DNA of 32,487 bases, from NCBI GenBank assembly GCA_902783785.1, contig CACZSH010000047.1:1-32487 (forward strand), given 5' to 3'. The DNA comes from an uncultured bacterium (GTDB taxonomy: Bacteria; Cyanobacteriota; Vampirovibrionia; Gastranaerophilales; Gastranaerophilaceae). A program made the position numbers and the translations under genes. Under the pieces are notes generated by a model. It was not told where the DNA came from and searched no databases. It saw only the letters and a program-made list of their open reading frames with translations. Below, one piece after another: positions 1 to 8,093 of this stretch; within the stretch, counting starts at the first letter, position 1, and the number at the start of each line of letters is the position of its first letter.

Positions 1-4
1 GATT

Positions 5-274
5 ATGTTAGAAGCTTTACAAACAGACCTTAGAAGATTCAAAAACTTTTTAGGATATGCACAAAATTTCATTAAAAAGACAAATTTTGTACAAGCAATC
101 TTCGGTGATTTGATACAAGCTATAAAAGAAGCTTTGACAGTAAAGAAAAAGTTAAAAATGGCTCAATATAGATTGAATTATCACAAACACCAATTGAACA
201 GAATGGAGTCTTTGATAGCAGAAAACAATCAACACGCATTTTTAAAAGGCAAGAATCTTAATGAAACCAGATAA
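5..274 (+). CDS. small helical protein of unknown function, possibly 5'-truncated
   Basis: This 89-residue reading frame is rich in Lys, Gln and Asn and lacks a signal peptide or membrane segment. Its second half (from about residue 45) is predicted to be helical or coiled coil. The frame is open to the edge of the window, so the ATG used here may be internal and the true start may lie upstream. It ends 11 nt before the next small helical protein, whose ribosome-binding site overlaps this stop codon, so the two are very likely co-transcribed. I do not recognise a family. Confidence 0.55.
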   Translation: MLEALQTDLRRFKNFLGYAQNFIKKTNFVQAIFGDLIQAIKEALTVKKKLKMAQYRLNYHKHQLNRMESLIAENNQHAFLKGKNLNETR

Positions 275-285
275 GGAATAAAGAA

Positions 286-606
286 ATGGGTTTACTTACA
301 GCAAGCATGAGAATGGCATATTTGAATGCCTCAAGATTAGATTTAGAATACAAAATACAATTAGTATCACAAGCTAAAGTTGATTTAGCAACTCAATCAA
401 CAGAGCTTGTTAATGCAGGTACTGATTTGGATCCAAATAGTCCTGTTGTTAAACAGTTGGAAGCTCGTAAAGAAAGATTGCATTTGTTAGAAAAGAAATT
501 AGATCAACAAATGTTACAATATCAAAGCAGATTGACGTTGATTGAAGCTGAATTTAAGTCAGCTCAAAAACAATTCCAATCTAATGCTTCATCGGTGTCT
601 TACTAA
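286..606 (+). CDS. small coiled-coil protein of unknown function
   Basis: A 106-residue protein starting at an ATG eight bases after the AAGGA of the preceding stop region. Almost all of it is predicted to be alpha-helical. The stretch from about residue 55 to 95 has heptad-like Leu and charged spacing (for example KERLHLLEKKLDQQ), suggesting a coiled coil, and the tail is Ser/Gln-rich. It has no signal peptide, transmembrane segment or Cys. It is the last gene of its operon, followed 25 nt later by a strong intrinsic terminator. Size and all-helical build resemble small secretion or flagellar accessory proteins, but nothing diagnostic supports that, so the function is left open. Confidence 0.65.
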   Translation: MGLLTASMRMAYLNASRLDLEYKIQLVSQAKVDLATQSTELVNAGTDLDPNSPVVKQLEARKERLHLLEKKLDQQMLQYQSRLTLIEAEFKSAQKQFQSNASSVSY

Positions 607-630
607 ATATGACCAATTAAATAAAATTTA

Positions 631-666
631 AAAAAAGAGAACTTGTTTTTATAAGTTCTCTTTTTT
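631..666 (+). terminator. intrinsic terminator after the small-protein operon
   Basis: An inverted repeat GAGAACTT (637-644) and AAGTTCTC (653-660) with an eight-base loop is flanked by an A-run on the left and an eight-T run on the right. The T-run gives a canonical Rho-independent signal on the plus strand, and the A-run extends the stem to about 14 bp. It separates the first two small genes from the tig promoter. Confidence 0.85.
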
Positions 667-698
667 TTGAATAAATCTTTTCAGGCTTTGTTATTAGC

Positions 699-726
699 TT
701 TACAAAGATTTTTTTTTTGTTATAAT
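699..726 (+). promoter_or_regulatory. sigma-70-type promoter for tig
   Basis: TTTACA at 699-704 and a perfect TATAAT at 721-726 are separated by 16 bp. The predicted start of transcription near 733 leaves a leader of about 20 nt containing AGGTGAGG (743-750) just before the ATG at 754. Confidence 0.7.
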
Positions 727-753
727 CTTTGTGTACAAAAATAGGTGAGGAAT

Positions 754-2049
754 ATGAAAACACAAGTAGAAAAACAAGAAAAAAATGTAGTAAAATTAAG
801 TATAGAAGTTCCTGCTCAAGAAGCTGTTGATGCATATAACAGAGCAGTACAAAGAATTTCTCAACATATTAATATAGCAGGTTTTAGAAGAGGTAAAGCT
901 CCAAGACCGATTGTTGAGCAAAATGTAGGCAAAGAACGTATTAAATATGAAGCTTTAGAATCAATGCTTCCAAGAATATTTCAAGAAGTAATAAAAGAAA
1001 ATAATTATGATATAGTTACTCAACCTAGTGTTGATTCTTACGAATTCAATATTGGTGAAGATTTAAAAATATCTGCAACTGTTGAATTAAGACCTGAAGT
1101 TAAATTGGGTGAATATAAAGGAATGACAATAAAAGTTGAATCTGAAAAAATTCCTGAAGATGCTTTTGACAAAGCTTTAGAAAGTATGAAAAAACAAGCT
1201 GTAACAACTGAAATTGTTGTTGATAGAGCTTCTAATGAAACCGATTTTGTAACTTTTGATTTTGACGGTTATGTTGATGGGGAAGCTATTAAAAACGGTT
1301 CAGGTAAAAATTATACGTTAGATATTGCAAATTCAAGCTTTATTCCAGGCTTTGCAGAACAATTAGTAGGTCATACGACAGGTGAAGAATTTGAAATAAA
1401 TGTTACTTTCCCTGAAAATTACCATGAAGAAAAATTGGCAGGTGCACCTGCTGTGTTCAAAATTAAGCTTCATGAAATCAAGCAAAAAATTGAACCTGAA
1501 TTGAACGATGAATTTGCTAAAAAGGTTGGTCCTTTTGAAACATTAGATGATTTGAAAGCTGATATTCAAAAATACTTAGAAAATACAAGAGCTAATAAGA
1601 ATAAAGAAAAAGCTGACGAAGCTATTTTTGAAAAAGTTTTAGAAAATACAGAATTAGAAATACCTGATTCTATGATAGAAAGAGAATGTGATCACCTTCT
1701 TGATGAATATAAACAAAAACTTGCAATGCAAGGTTTTACGTACGAACAAGCTCTTCAACAATATGGTGAAGATAGTATAATGGATCAGTTGAAAGAAGAT
1801 GCTGTTAAAAGAATAAAAAATTCTTTAGTAATTGATAAGATTGCTTCAGAAGAAAAAATAACTGTTCAAGCAGAAGATATGGAAGCGAAACTGGCTAAAA
1901 TGCAAGCTGCATATCAAATGGATAAAACATCTTTAATGAAACAATTATCTCAAAATCCGGGATTTTTGAGTTCTTTGTCTCAGCAGGTGATAAATGAAAA
2001 AGTTTCGAACTTTTTAGCTGAAAACAATACAGTAGAATTTACAGACTAA
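754..2049 (+). CDS. tig: trigger factor, ribosome-bound chaperone and prolyl isomerase
   Basis: Trigger factor binds the ribosome exit tunnel through L23 and shields nascent chains. The ribosome-binding signature GFRRGKAP is at residues 43-50 of the N-terminal domain. An FKBP-like middle domain follows at about 150-240 (FDFDGYVDGEAI, then FPENYHEEKLAG), and a long helical C-terminal cradle runs to residue 431, a normal family length. A GTG at 745 is also open in frame, but it lies inside the Shine-Dalgarno sequence AGGTGAGG, so the ATG at 754 is the better start. It heads the tig-clpP-clpX cluster, a common bacterial arrangement linking folding of new chains with ClpXP proteolysis. Confidence 0.97.
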   Translation: MKTQVEKQEKNVVKLSIEVPAQEAVDAYNRAVQRISQHINIAGFRRGKAPRPIVEQNVGKERIKYEALESMLPRIFQEVIKENNYDIVTQPSVDSYEFNIGEDLKISATVELRPEVKLGEYKGMTIKVESEKIPEDAFDKALESMKKQAVTTEIVVDRASNETDFVTFDFDGYVDGEAIKNGSGKNYTLDIANSSFIPGFAEQLVGHTTGEEFEINVTFPENYHEEKLAGAPAVFKIKLHEIKQKIEPELNDEFAKKVGPFETLDDLKADIQKYLENTRANKNKEKADEAIFEKVLENTELEIPDSMIERECDHLLDEYKQKLAMQGFTYEQALQQYGEDSIMDQLKEDAVKRIKNSLVIDKIASEEKITVQAEDMEAKLAKMQAAYQMDKTSLMKQLSQNPGFLSSLSQQVINEKVSNFLAENNTVEFTD

Positions 2050-2065
2050 TAATATATAATATAAA
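2038..2065 (+). promoter_or_regulatory. possible internal promoter for clpP
   Basis: TTTACA (2038-2043) and TATAAA (2060-2065) are 16 bp apart, the same spacing and -35 hexamer as the tig promoter. The -35 overlaps the last codons of tig. The AT-rich setting makes chance matches likely, so this is tentative. Confidence 0.35.
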
Positions 2066-2085
2066 TTATAAGAAAGGAAATAAAA

Positions 2086-2673
2086 ATGAGTTTTGTACCT
2101 GTAGTAATAGAACAATCAAGTAGAGGCGAACGTTCTTTTGATATTTTTTCAAGATTATTAAGAGAAAGAATTATCTTTTTAGGAACACCTATTGATGATA
2201 TGGTAGCAAATTTAATAGTTGCTCAATTATTATTATTAGATAGTGAAAATCCTGAAAAAGATATTATGTTATATATAAACAGCCCAGGAGGATCTGTAAC
2301 AGCAGGTTTTGCAATATATGACACAATGCAACACATAAGAGCTGATGTTTCAACTATTTGTTTAGGTCAAGCAGCTTCAATGGGTGCATTCTTGTTATCA
2401 TCTGGTACAAAAGGAAAGAGATTAGCTCTACCTCATTCAAGAGTATTGATTCACCAACCTTTAGGTGGTGCTCAAGGTCAAGCTACAGATATTGAAATTC
2501 AAGCAGCTGAAATTTTGAGAATTAAAAAATCATTGAATGAAATTTTAGCATCAAATACAGGTCAATCATTAAAGAAAATTGAAAAAGATACTGATCGTGA
2601 TTATATAATGACTCCTCAAGAGGCATTAGAATATGGTATGATTGATAAAGTAGTTTCAAGAGATGCAGTTTAA
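2086..2673 (+). CDS. clpP: ATP-dependent Clp protease proteolytic subunit
   Basis: ClpP forms the double heptameric barrel that degrades substrates unfolded by ClpX. The catalytic triad is intact: Ser98 in GQAASMGAF, His123 in [10 protein letters not shown] and Asp172 in the DTDRDY segment, matching classical numbering. The 195-residue length is standard. The start has a good ribosome-binding site (AGAAAGGAAA, ending a few bases before the ATG). It lies 36 nt after tig and 18 nt before clpX, forming the usual tig-clpP-clpX set. No long propeptide is visible, only a short N-terminus. Confidence 0.98.
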   Translation: MSFVPVVIEQSSRGERSFDIFSRLLRERIIFLGTPIDDMVANLIVAQLLLLDSENPEKDIMLYINSPGGSVTAGFAIYDTMQHIRADVSTICLGQAASMGAFLLSSGTKGKRLALPHSRVLIHQPLGGAQGQATDIEIQAAEILRIKKSLNEILASNTGQSLKKIEKDTDRDYIMTPQEALEYGMIDKVVSRDAV

Positions 2674-2691
2674 TTCGGGAGAATATAAAGC

Positions 2692-3999
2692 ATGCCAAAA
2701 CATGATGACAGTAGATTAAAATGTTCATTTTGCGGAAAAACTCAAGACCAAGTAAAAAAACTTATTGCTGGTCCTGAAGTTTATATATGTGATGAATGCG
2801 TTGAATTATGCAACGAAATATTAGATGAAGAAATCTTTGAAGGTAAGGAAAAAGAAAAAGCCGAAGAAGCTAAAAAGGCTGATGGTGAATACAAAGATAT
2901 TCCAAAACCACATGAGATAAAAGCATATTTAGATGAACATATTGTTGGTCAAGATGATGCAAAGAAAGTATTATCTGTTGCTGTTTACAATCACTATAAA
3001 CGTCTAAGACACAATAAAGAAGGTAATAAAGCAGAAGTTGAAATTCAAAAGTCAAATGTTCTTCTAGTTGGTCCGACAGGTAGCGGTAAAACATTATTAG
3101 CGCAAACTTTGGCAAAATTGCTTGATGTTCCTTTTGCAGTTGCGGATGCTACAACATTGACAGAAGCTGGTTATGTTGGTGATGATGTTGAAAACATTTT
3201 ACTAAGATTATACCAAGCAGCTGACTATGATGCTCAAAAAGCTGAAAAGGGTATAATTTATATTGACGAAATCGATAAAATTGCAAGAAAATCTGAAAAT
3301 ACATCAATAACAAGAGATGTTTCAGGTGAAGGTGTTCAACAAGCTTTATTAAAGATGATTGAAGGTACTGTTGCAAATGTTCCTCCTCAAGGTGGAAGAA
3401 AACATCCTCATCAGGAATTTATTCAAATAGATACAAGTAATATTCTATTTATTGTTGGTGGTGCGTTTGTCGGTTTGGATAAAATTGTTGAAAAACGTGC
3501 AGAAGAAGGTACTTCTATTGGTTTTGGCGCAAAAATCCTTACAAAAGCTGATAAAGAAGCAGCTGCATCAAAAATGTTGAAAAAGTTGCAGCCTGAAGAT
3601 TTATTGAAGTTCGGTTTGATACCTGAATTTATCGGTCGTGTTCCTGTTTATGCAGTTTTAGATGCATTGGATGAAAAAACTTTAAAAATGATTTTAACAG
3701 AACCAAAAAATGCTATTTTAAAACAATATCAATGCTTGTTAAAAATGGATGGCGTTGAATTGGAATATGAACAGGATGCTATTGATTTAATAGCTCAGGA
3801 AGCTATTAAGCGTAAAACAGGTGCAAGAGCTTTGCGTTCAATCGTAGAAGAACTTATGCTTGACATTATGTATGATGTTCCTTCAAAAGATGATGTTAAA
3901 AAATTTGTTATAACAAAAGATATGGTTGAAAACAGAAATAAGGCAGAATTGATTAAACTTCCTAAAAAGAATGCAAAAGTTAAAGAAGAAATTGCATAA
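2692..3999 (+). CDS. clpX: ClpX, AAA+ unfoldase of the ClpXP protease
   Basis: ClpX recognises tagged or native substrates, unfolds them with ATP and feeds them to ClpP. The N-terminal zinc-binding domain has Cys11, Cys14, Cys33 and Cys36. Walker A GPTGSGKT is at residues 127-134, followed by the Walker B segment IIYIDEID. The ClpP-docking IGF loop is at 276-278 (SIGFGAK), so it should work with the ClpP encoded just upstream. The sensor-2 region TGARALRSI is near the C-terminus. The length of 435 residues is typical. The stop TAA shares one base with the ATG of the next gene, indicating translational coupling. Confidence 0.98.
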   Translation: MPKHDDSRLKCSFCGKTQDQVKKLIAGPEVYICDECVELCNEILDEEIFEGKEKEKAEEAKKADGEYKDIPKPHEIKAYLDEHIVGQDDAKKVLSVAVYNHYKRLRHNKEGNKAEVEIQKSNVLLVGPTGSGKTLLAQTLAKLLDVPFAVADATTLTEAGYVGDDVENILLRLYQAADYDAQKAEKGIIYIDEIDKIARKSENTSITRDVSGEGVQQALLKMIEGTVANVPPQGGRKHPHQEFIQIDTSNILFIVGGAFVGLDKIVEKRAEEGTSIGFGAKILTKADKEAAASKMLKKLQPEDLLKFGLIPEFIGRVPVYAVLDALDEKTLKMILTEPKNAILKQYQCLLKMDGVELEYEQDAIDLIAQEAIKRKTGARALRSIVEELMLDIMYDVPSKDDVKKFVITKDMVENRNKAELIKLPKKNAKVKEEIA

Positions 4000-4460
4000 T
4001 GAAATCTCGATTTTTAGGCATTATCCTTATTTCTCTGTTTTTAATACAGTTTTATACTGTTACAAGTTCGAAGGAATTTGTATGTTATAAATCTAAAAAT
4101 GTTTGTCAGGTAAAAAAATTATTTTATGACAAACAAGTTTTTGATACATATGATTTGGATAGAATTGAAAAATTAAATTGGGAATGGAAATACAGAAGAA
4201 AAAATCCGAGAACTCAACAAGTTTATATGATGTATAAAATGATTGATGAACAAAGTGTTGACAGAATAAATCTTATAAATACGGATTTTGCAGATGATAA
4301 AATTACGGAGTTTAATGAATATTTAAAAAGTGACGAAGAAAAATACAGCTTTAATAATTTACTTTTGTATTCCGTAATTTTAACAATACTAACACTTTTC
4401 TTTTTTGTGCCGTTGGGAGTCGTACTTTTAAAAAAAGATAGCAAGTTTGAAATAAGATGA
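3999..4460 (+). CDS. small two-membrane-segment protein of unknown function
   Basis: A 153-residue protein whose ATG overlaps the clpX stop (TAATG). An N-terminal hydrophobic segment at about residues 5-22 is a signal anchor or signal peptide. It is followed by a polar, probably extracytoplasmic region of about 95 residues with two Cys (near 29 and 36), which could form a disulfide. A second hydrophobic helix at about 120-143 ends in a short basic tail (KKDSKFEIR). No conserved enzyme motif is visible. Its location between clpX and polA points to co-transcription with housekeeping genes but gives no function. Confidence 0.75.
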   Translation: MKSRFLGIILISLFLIQFYTVTSSKEFVCYKSKNVCQVKKLFYDKQVFDTYDLDRIEKLNWEWKYRRKNPRTQQVYMMYKMIDEQSVDRINLINTDFADDKITEFNEYLKSDEEKYSFNNLLLYSVILTILTLFFFVPLGVVLLKKDSKFEIR

Positions 4461-4481
4461 TATTTATGTAAAAATTGTCTT

Positions 4482-7298
4482 ATGGCAAAGACATTGATTT
4501 TAATAGACGGGCATGCTTTAGCTTTTAGACAATATTATGCACTTGAAAGAACAAATATGCAGACATCGGATAATATTCAAACATGGGCTGTATATGGTTT
4601 TTTTAAGGCAATTTTTGATCTTTTAGATAACAAAACAATAAATGCGGATTCTCTTGCAGTAACATTTGATGTTAGCAGACATACATTCAGAACGGATATG
4701 TATGAGGAATATAAAGGGCAAAGAGAAGCTATGCCGGATTCTTTGCATGAACAATTGGGATATATTTGTGAAGGGTTACAGGCTTTTGGTATTCCTGTTT
4801 ATACAAAAGAAGGTTTTGAAGCTGATGATTTAATCGGTACAATCAGTAAAAATGCAACTGAATTGGGTTATAAAACTTATATTCTAACAGGGGATCAAGA
4901 TTCATTTCAGTTAATTGATAAATTAGGTTTTACCAAAGTTTTAATTCCTTATGGCGGTAAATTAATTCAATATGATTGGGAAAAAGTTTTTGAAAAATGG
5001 GGAGTTTATCCTGACCAAGTTATTGATTATAAAGCGTTAAGAGGTGATGTTTCTGATAATATACCCGGGGTAAAAGGTATTGGGGAAAAAACTGCGCAGA
5101 ATTTACTTTCAAAATATAAAACTCTTGAAGCGGTTTTGGCTGATTGTGAAAATCTTACGCCACCATCTGTTAAAACAAAAATATGTGACGGGAAAGAAAT
5201 GGCACTTTTAAGTCAGAAACTTGCAACAATTATTAGAGATGTTGAAATTAATTTTGATTTTGACGAGGCAAAACTTGCTCTTCCTGAAATGGAAAATGTT
5301 TTAGAATTTTTGAAAAAATATCAATTGAATTCTTTTATGAAAAATATTGATAAAATTATTAAAAGATTTAGTAAAAACGGACTTAAACGAGAAAGTTTGG
5401 AAAGAGCTTGTAATAAAGAAAATATTGAAAACAAAAAACAAGAAACAGTAGTTTCTCAAAAACAAAATAAATCCGATAATTCTGATATTGTTCAATTAGG
5501 ATTGTTTTCTACCGTACAGGAAATAGTTAATGATAATACTATTGAATATGAAAAAGAGATTGTTAATGAAGGCTTTGACCGTATAGTTGATATTATAAAA
5601 AAAGAAAAATGTTTTGCACTAGATATTGTTGCAAATTTTGAAAATGCTGTTGAAAATGAAATTCTTGCAATTACTTTTGCAATTGGTAAAAAAGCTTATT
5701 ATGTTCCATATTCAAAGGAAGCGTTAGATATTTTTAAAGAAATATTTGAAGATGAAAAAATAGAAAAAATTACTTATGACGGAAAAAATAATATTAATAT
5801 TTTAAGATGTAATGGAATTAATTTAAACGGAATAAAAACGGATGTTGTCCTTGCTGATTATGTAAAAAATCCCGCAAATAAGCATGAATTAGATGTTCAA
5901 TCTTTAAATTATCTTGATTATTTAATGAAAAATTTACCTGATAGTGTTCAAGTTAAAAAAGGTATTTTAGATTATAAACGAGCAGTGGAAAGTGAATTAT
6001 TTGAATATTCATCTGATAGAGCATATGTTACATTGGAACTTTCTAAATATTTTGATAGTAATCTTGATGAAAAAGAGAAAAAACTTTTAAAAGATTTTGA
6101 AGTGCCGCTGCTTTACGTTTTGGCAGATATGGAATATAACGGTGTTTCGATTGATGTTGATTATTTAAGCCAATTATCTTCAGAAATGTCAAAAGAAATT
6201 GAAAATTTGGAAGAAAAGATTTATGAAATAGCAGGTGAAAGATTTAACGTAAATTCTCCAAAACAAGTTAGCGAAATTTTATTTGATAAATTGCAACTAA
6301 AAGTAAAAGGTAAAAAGCAGAAAAAATCAACAAGTGCGGAAGTTTTGGAAGAATTAGCCGAAGAGTTTGAAATCTGTAAATTCTTACTTGAAGATAGAAA
6401 ATATTCTAAATTGAAAAATACATATACAGATGCTTTACCTGAACTTGTAAGTAAAAAAGATAACAGAATTCATACGACATATAATCAGGCTGTTACAACA
6501 ACAGGCAGATTATCTTCTTCAAATCCCAACTTGCAAAATATTCCTGCAAGAACAACAGAAGGTAACAAATTAAGAGCTGCAATAATTTCAAAAGATAAGG
6601 AGCATAATTTAATTTTATCTGCGGATTATTCTCAAATAGAGTTGAGATTATTAGCGCATGTTTCAAAAGATAAAAATTTAATAGAAGCTTTTAAATCTGA
6701 TGGTGATGTTCATACATTAACTGCTTCAAAAGTATTTAATGTTGATATTGAAAAGGTTACAAAAGAAATGCGTTACAAATCAAAAGCCGTAAATTTTGGT
6801 ATAATTTACGGTCAAACAAAGTACGGTTTAGCAAAAGCGCTTGGTATTTCTGCCTACGAAGCTCAAGATTTTATAGATAAATATTTTAAAACATATCCGA
6901 AAGTTTTAAATTATATGGAAAATACAGTAGAATTTGCACTATCTCATGGCTATGTTGAAACAATATTCGGAAGAAAAAGATATGTACAAAATGAATTAAC
7001 AAGCCCAAATCACATGATAAGAGAATTTGGAAAACGTGCAGCTATAAATCAGCCGCTTCAAGGTACAGCAGCCGATTTAATGAAGCTTGCCATGATAGAA
7101 ACATATAAAAAACTAAAAGAAAATAAATTAAAATCAAAAATGATAATGCAAGTACATGATGAAATTGTGATAGAAGTGTACGAAAATGAAGAGGATATAG
7201 TAAAAGAATTAGTAGTAAAATCAATGGAATTAAATCAACCTCTTGAAATTCCATTGAAAGTTGATGTAAATGTAGGTAAAACATGGAAAGAACAATAA
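4482..7298 (+). CDS. polA: DNA polymerase I; proofreading site apparently degenerate
   Basis: PolA fills gaps and removes RNA primers. The N-terminal 5' nuclease domain (about 1-290) shows LILIDGHALAFR, EADDLIG, TGDQDSFQL and the helix-hairpin-helix GVKGIGEKTA. The polymerase domain (about 530-938) has motif A DYSQIELR (Asp715), motif B RYKSKAVNFGIIYG (from Arg764) and motif C HDE (892-894). The middle 3'-5' exonuclease-like domain keeps Asp381, but the Glu of the DxE motif is Val383 and the YxxxD aspartate position is Arg513. Proofreading is therefore probably lost, as in Taq and some Bacillus enzymes. A poorly conserved linker (about 300-345) joins the first two domains. No clear Shine-Dalgarno precedes the ATG. 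The end overlaps the next gene by 16 nt. Confidence 0.97.
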   Translation: MAKTLILIDGHALAFRQYYALERTNMQTSDNIQTWAVYGFFKAIFDLLDNKTINADSLAVTFDVSRHTFRTDMYEEYKGQREAMPDSLHEQLGYICEGLQAFGIPVYTKEGFEADDLIGTISKNATELGYKTYILTGDQDSFQLIDKLGFTKVLIPYGGKLIQYDWEKVFEKWGVYPDQVIDYKALRGDVSDNIPGVKGIGEKTAQNLLSKYKTLEAVLADCENLTPPSVKTKICDGKEMALLSQKLATIIRDVEINFDFDEAKLALPEMENVLEFLKKYQLNSFMKNIDKIIKRFSKNGLKRESLERACNKENIENKKQETVVSQKQNKSDNSDIVQLGLFSTVQEIVNDNTIEYEKEIVNEGFDRIVDIIKKEKCFALDIVANFENAVENEILAITFAIGKKAYYVPYSKEALDIFKEIFEDEKIEKITYDGKNNINILRCNGINLNGIKTDVVLADYVKNPANKHELDVQSLNYLDYLMKNLPDSVQVKKGILDYKRAVESELFEYSSDRAYVTLELSKYFDSNLDEKEKKLLKDFEVPLLYVLADMEYNGVSIDVDYLSQLSSEMSKEIENLEEKIYEIAGERFNVNSPKQVSEILFDKLQLKVKGKKQKKSTSAEVLEELAEEFEICKFLLEDRKYSKLKNTYTDALPELVSKKDNRIHTTYNQAVTTTGRLSSSNPNLQNIPARTTEGNKLRAAIISKDKEHNLILSADYSQIELRLLAHVSKDKNLIEAFKSDGDVHTLTASKVFNVDIEKVTKEMRYKSKAVNFGIIYGQTKYGLAKALGISAYEAQDFIDKYFKTYPKVLNYMENTVEFALSHGYVETIFGRKRYVQNELTSPNHMIREFGKRAAINQPLQGTAADLMKLAMIETYKKLKENKLKSKMIMQVHDEIVIEVYENEEDIVKELVVKSMELNQPLEIPLKVDVNVGKTWKEQ

Positions 7299-8071
7299 AA
7301 TTATTAGTAGTATTATTTGTATTTTTAGCTTGTGTGCAACAAGTAAAATCGGCAGAAGTAATAAAAGCAGAACCAATATTTACAACGACAAGTCCTGCTA
7401 TAAAACCTCATATCGTAGAACCTCCGACAAAACCTGTTCAGACAATGGTACCGGATATAAATTATGTACCAAAAGTTAATCAAAATACAAATGTTCCGGT
7501 TGTAAAAAATGCAACTTTAAATATTACAACATCTCCAAGTCAACAAAATAATACTTTAAATAAACCTATAAATAGTAGTGGTACTACTGTAATATTAAAT
7601 CCTTCATTACAATCTCCGGTTGAAAAACCTATTGTAATGCCGAGCAATACTTTTTCACAACCGACAAAACCAATAGTAAATCCTCAATCTACTTTAAATC
7701 AATCTACAAATAATATCAAACCTGTTGCTTCTCAATCAATAACTCAAAATTTTGCAGTTATACCTCAGGTTATATCTTTTCAAAAATGTACTAAAATTTT
7801 TCCGATAGATAGTGAAAAATTATTTTATTTAGCTATTTCTTCTATAAATGCAAATAAATTTACAATAAATGAAATTCAATCAAAAAGCGGATATGTGTTA
7901 TTTTCCGTATTGCAAAAACAATTTTTATTAAGTGTTGCATCTGTTGATAAGAAAAATGCAATAGTAAAAATAACACCTGCAAATAATAATTATTATTTTC
8001 CTGAAGGGATAGTTACAAATATATTTAAATATATAGATTTAAATACTGATATAGTAATTTCCAAAATATAG
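7283..8071 (+). CDS. exported protein with Pro/Thr/Asn-rich linker and small C-terminal domain
   Basis: The 262-residue product begins with a signal peptide (MERTIKLLVVLFVFLACVQQ, probable cleavage after VKSA near residue 24). Residues of about 30-160 form a low-complexity Pro, Thr, Asn, Gln and Ser-rich stretch, probably an extended spacer. A compact C-terminal part (about 165-262) mixes hydrophobic strands and a helix and has a single Cys. The layout suggests a periplasmic or surface protein with a tethered domain. The start lies inside the 3' end of polA (16-nt overlap). I do not recognise the C-terminal domain. A faint resemblance to helix-grip or BamC-like folds is only an impression. 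Confidence 0.75.
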   Translation: MERTIKLLVVLFVFLACVQQVKSAEVIKAEPIFTTTSPAIKPHIVEPPTKPVQTMVPDINYVPKVNQNTNVPVVKNATLNITTSPSQQNNTLNKPINSSGTTVILNPSLQSPVEKPIVMPSNTFSQPTKPIVNPQSTLNQSTNNIKPVASQSITQNFAVIPQVISFQKCTKIFPIDSEKLFYLAISSINANKFTINEIQSKSGYVLFSVLQKQFLLSVASVDKKNAIVKITPANNNYYFPEGIVTNIFKYIDLNTDIVISKI

Positions 8072-8086
8072 AAAAAGTGCTATAAT
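8058..8086 (+). promoter_or_regulatory. extended -10 promoter immediately before the fliI-like gene
   Basis: TGC followed by a perfect TATAAT (8081-8086) forms an extended -10 element. A weak -35 TTTCCA (8058-8063) lies 17 bp upstream, overlapping the end of the preceding gene. Transcription should begin about seven bases after the -10, at or next to the ATG at 8094, which predicts a leaderless or nearly leaderless mRNA. Confidence 0.6.
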
Positions 8087-8093
8087 AACGAAT

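Noticed and set aside
745-753. GTG start for tig
   Set aside because: The GTG lies within the AGGTGAGG Shine-Dalgarno sequence; the ATG at 754 has ideal spacing.
617-835. A 72-codon minus-strand frame over the tig promoter
   Set aside because: It overlaps the terminator, promoter and start of tig and is low-complexity.
2870-3376. Two minus-strand frames within clpX
   Set aside because: They are shadow frames of a conserved gene and have no recognisable protein features.
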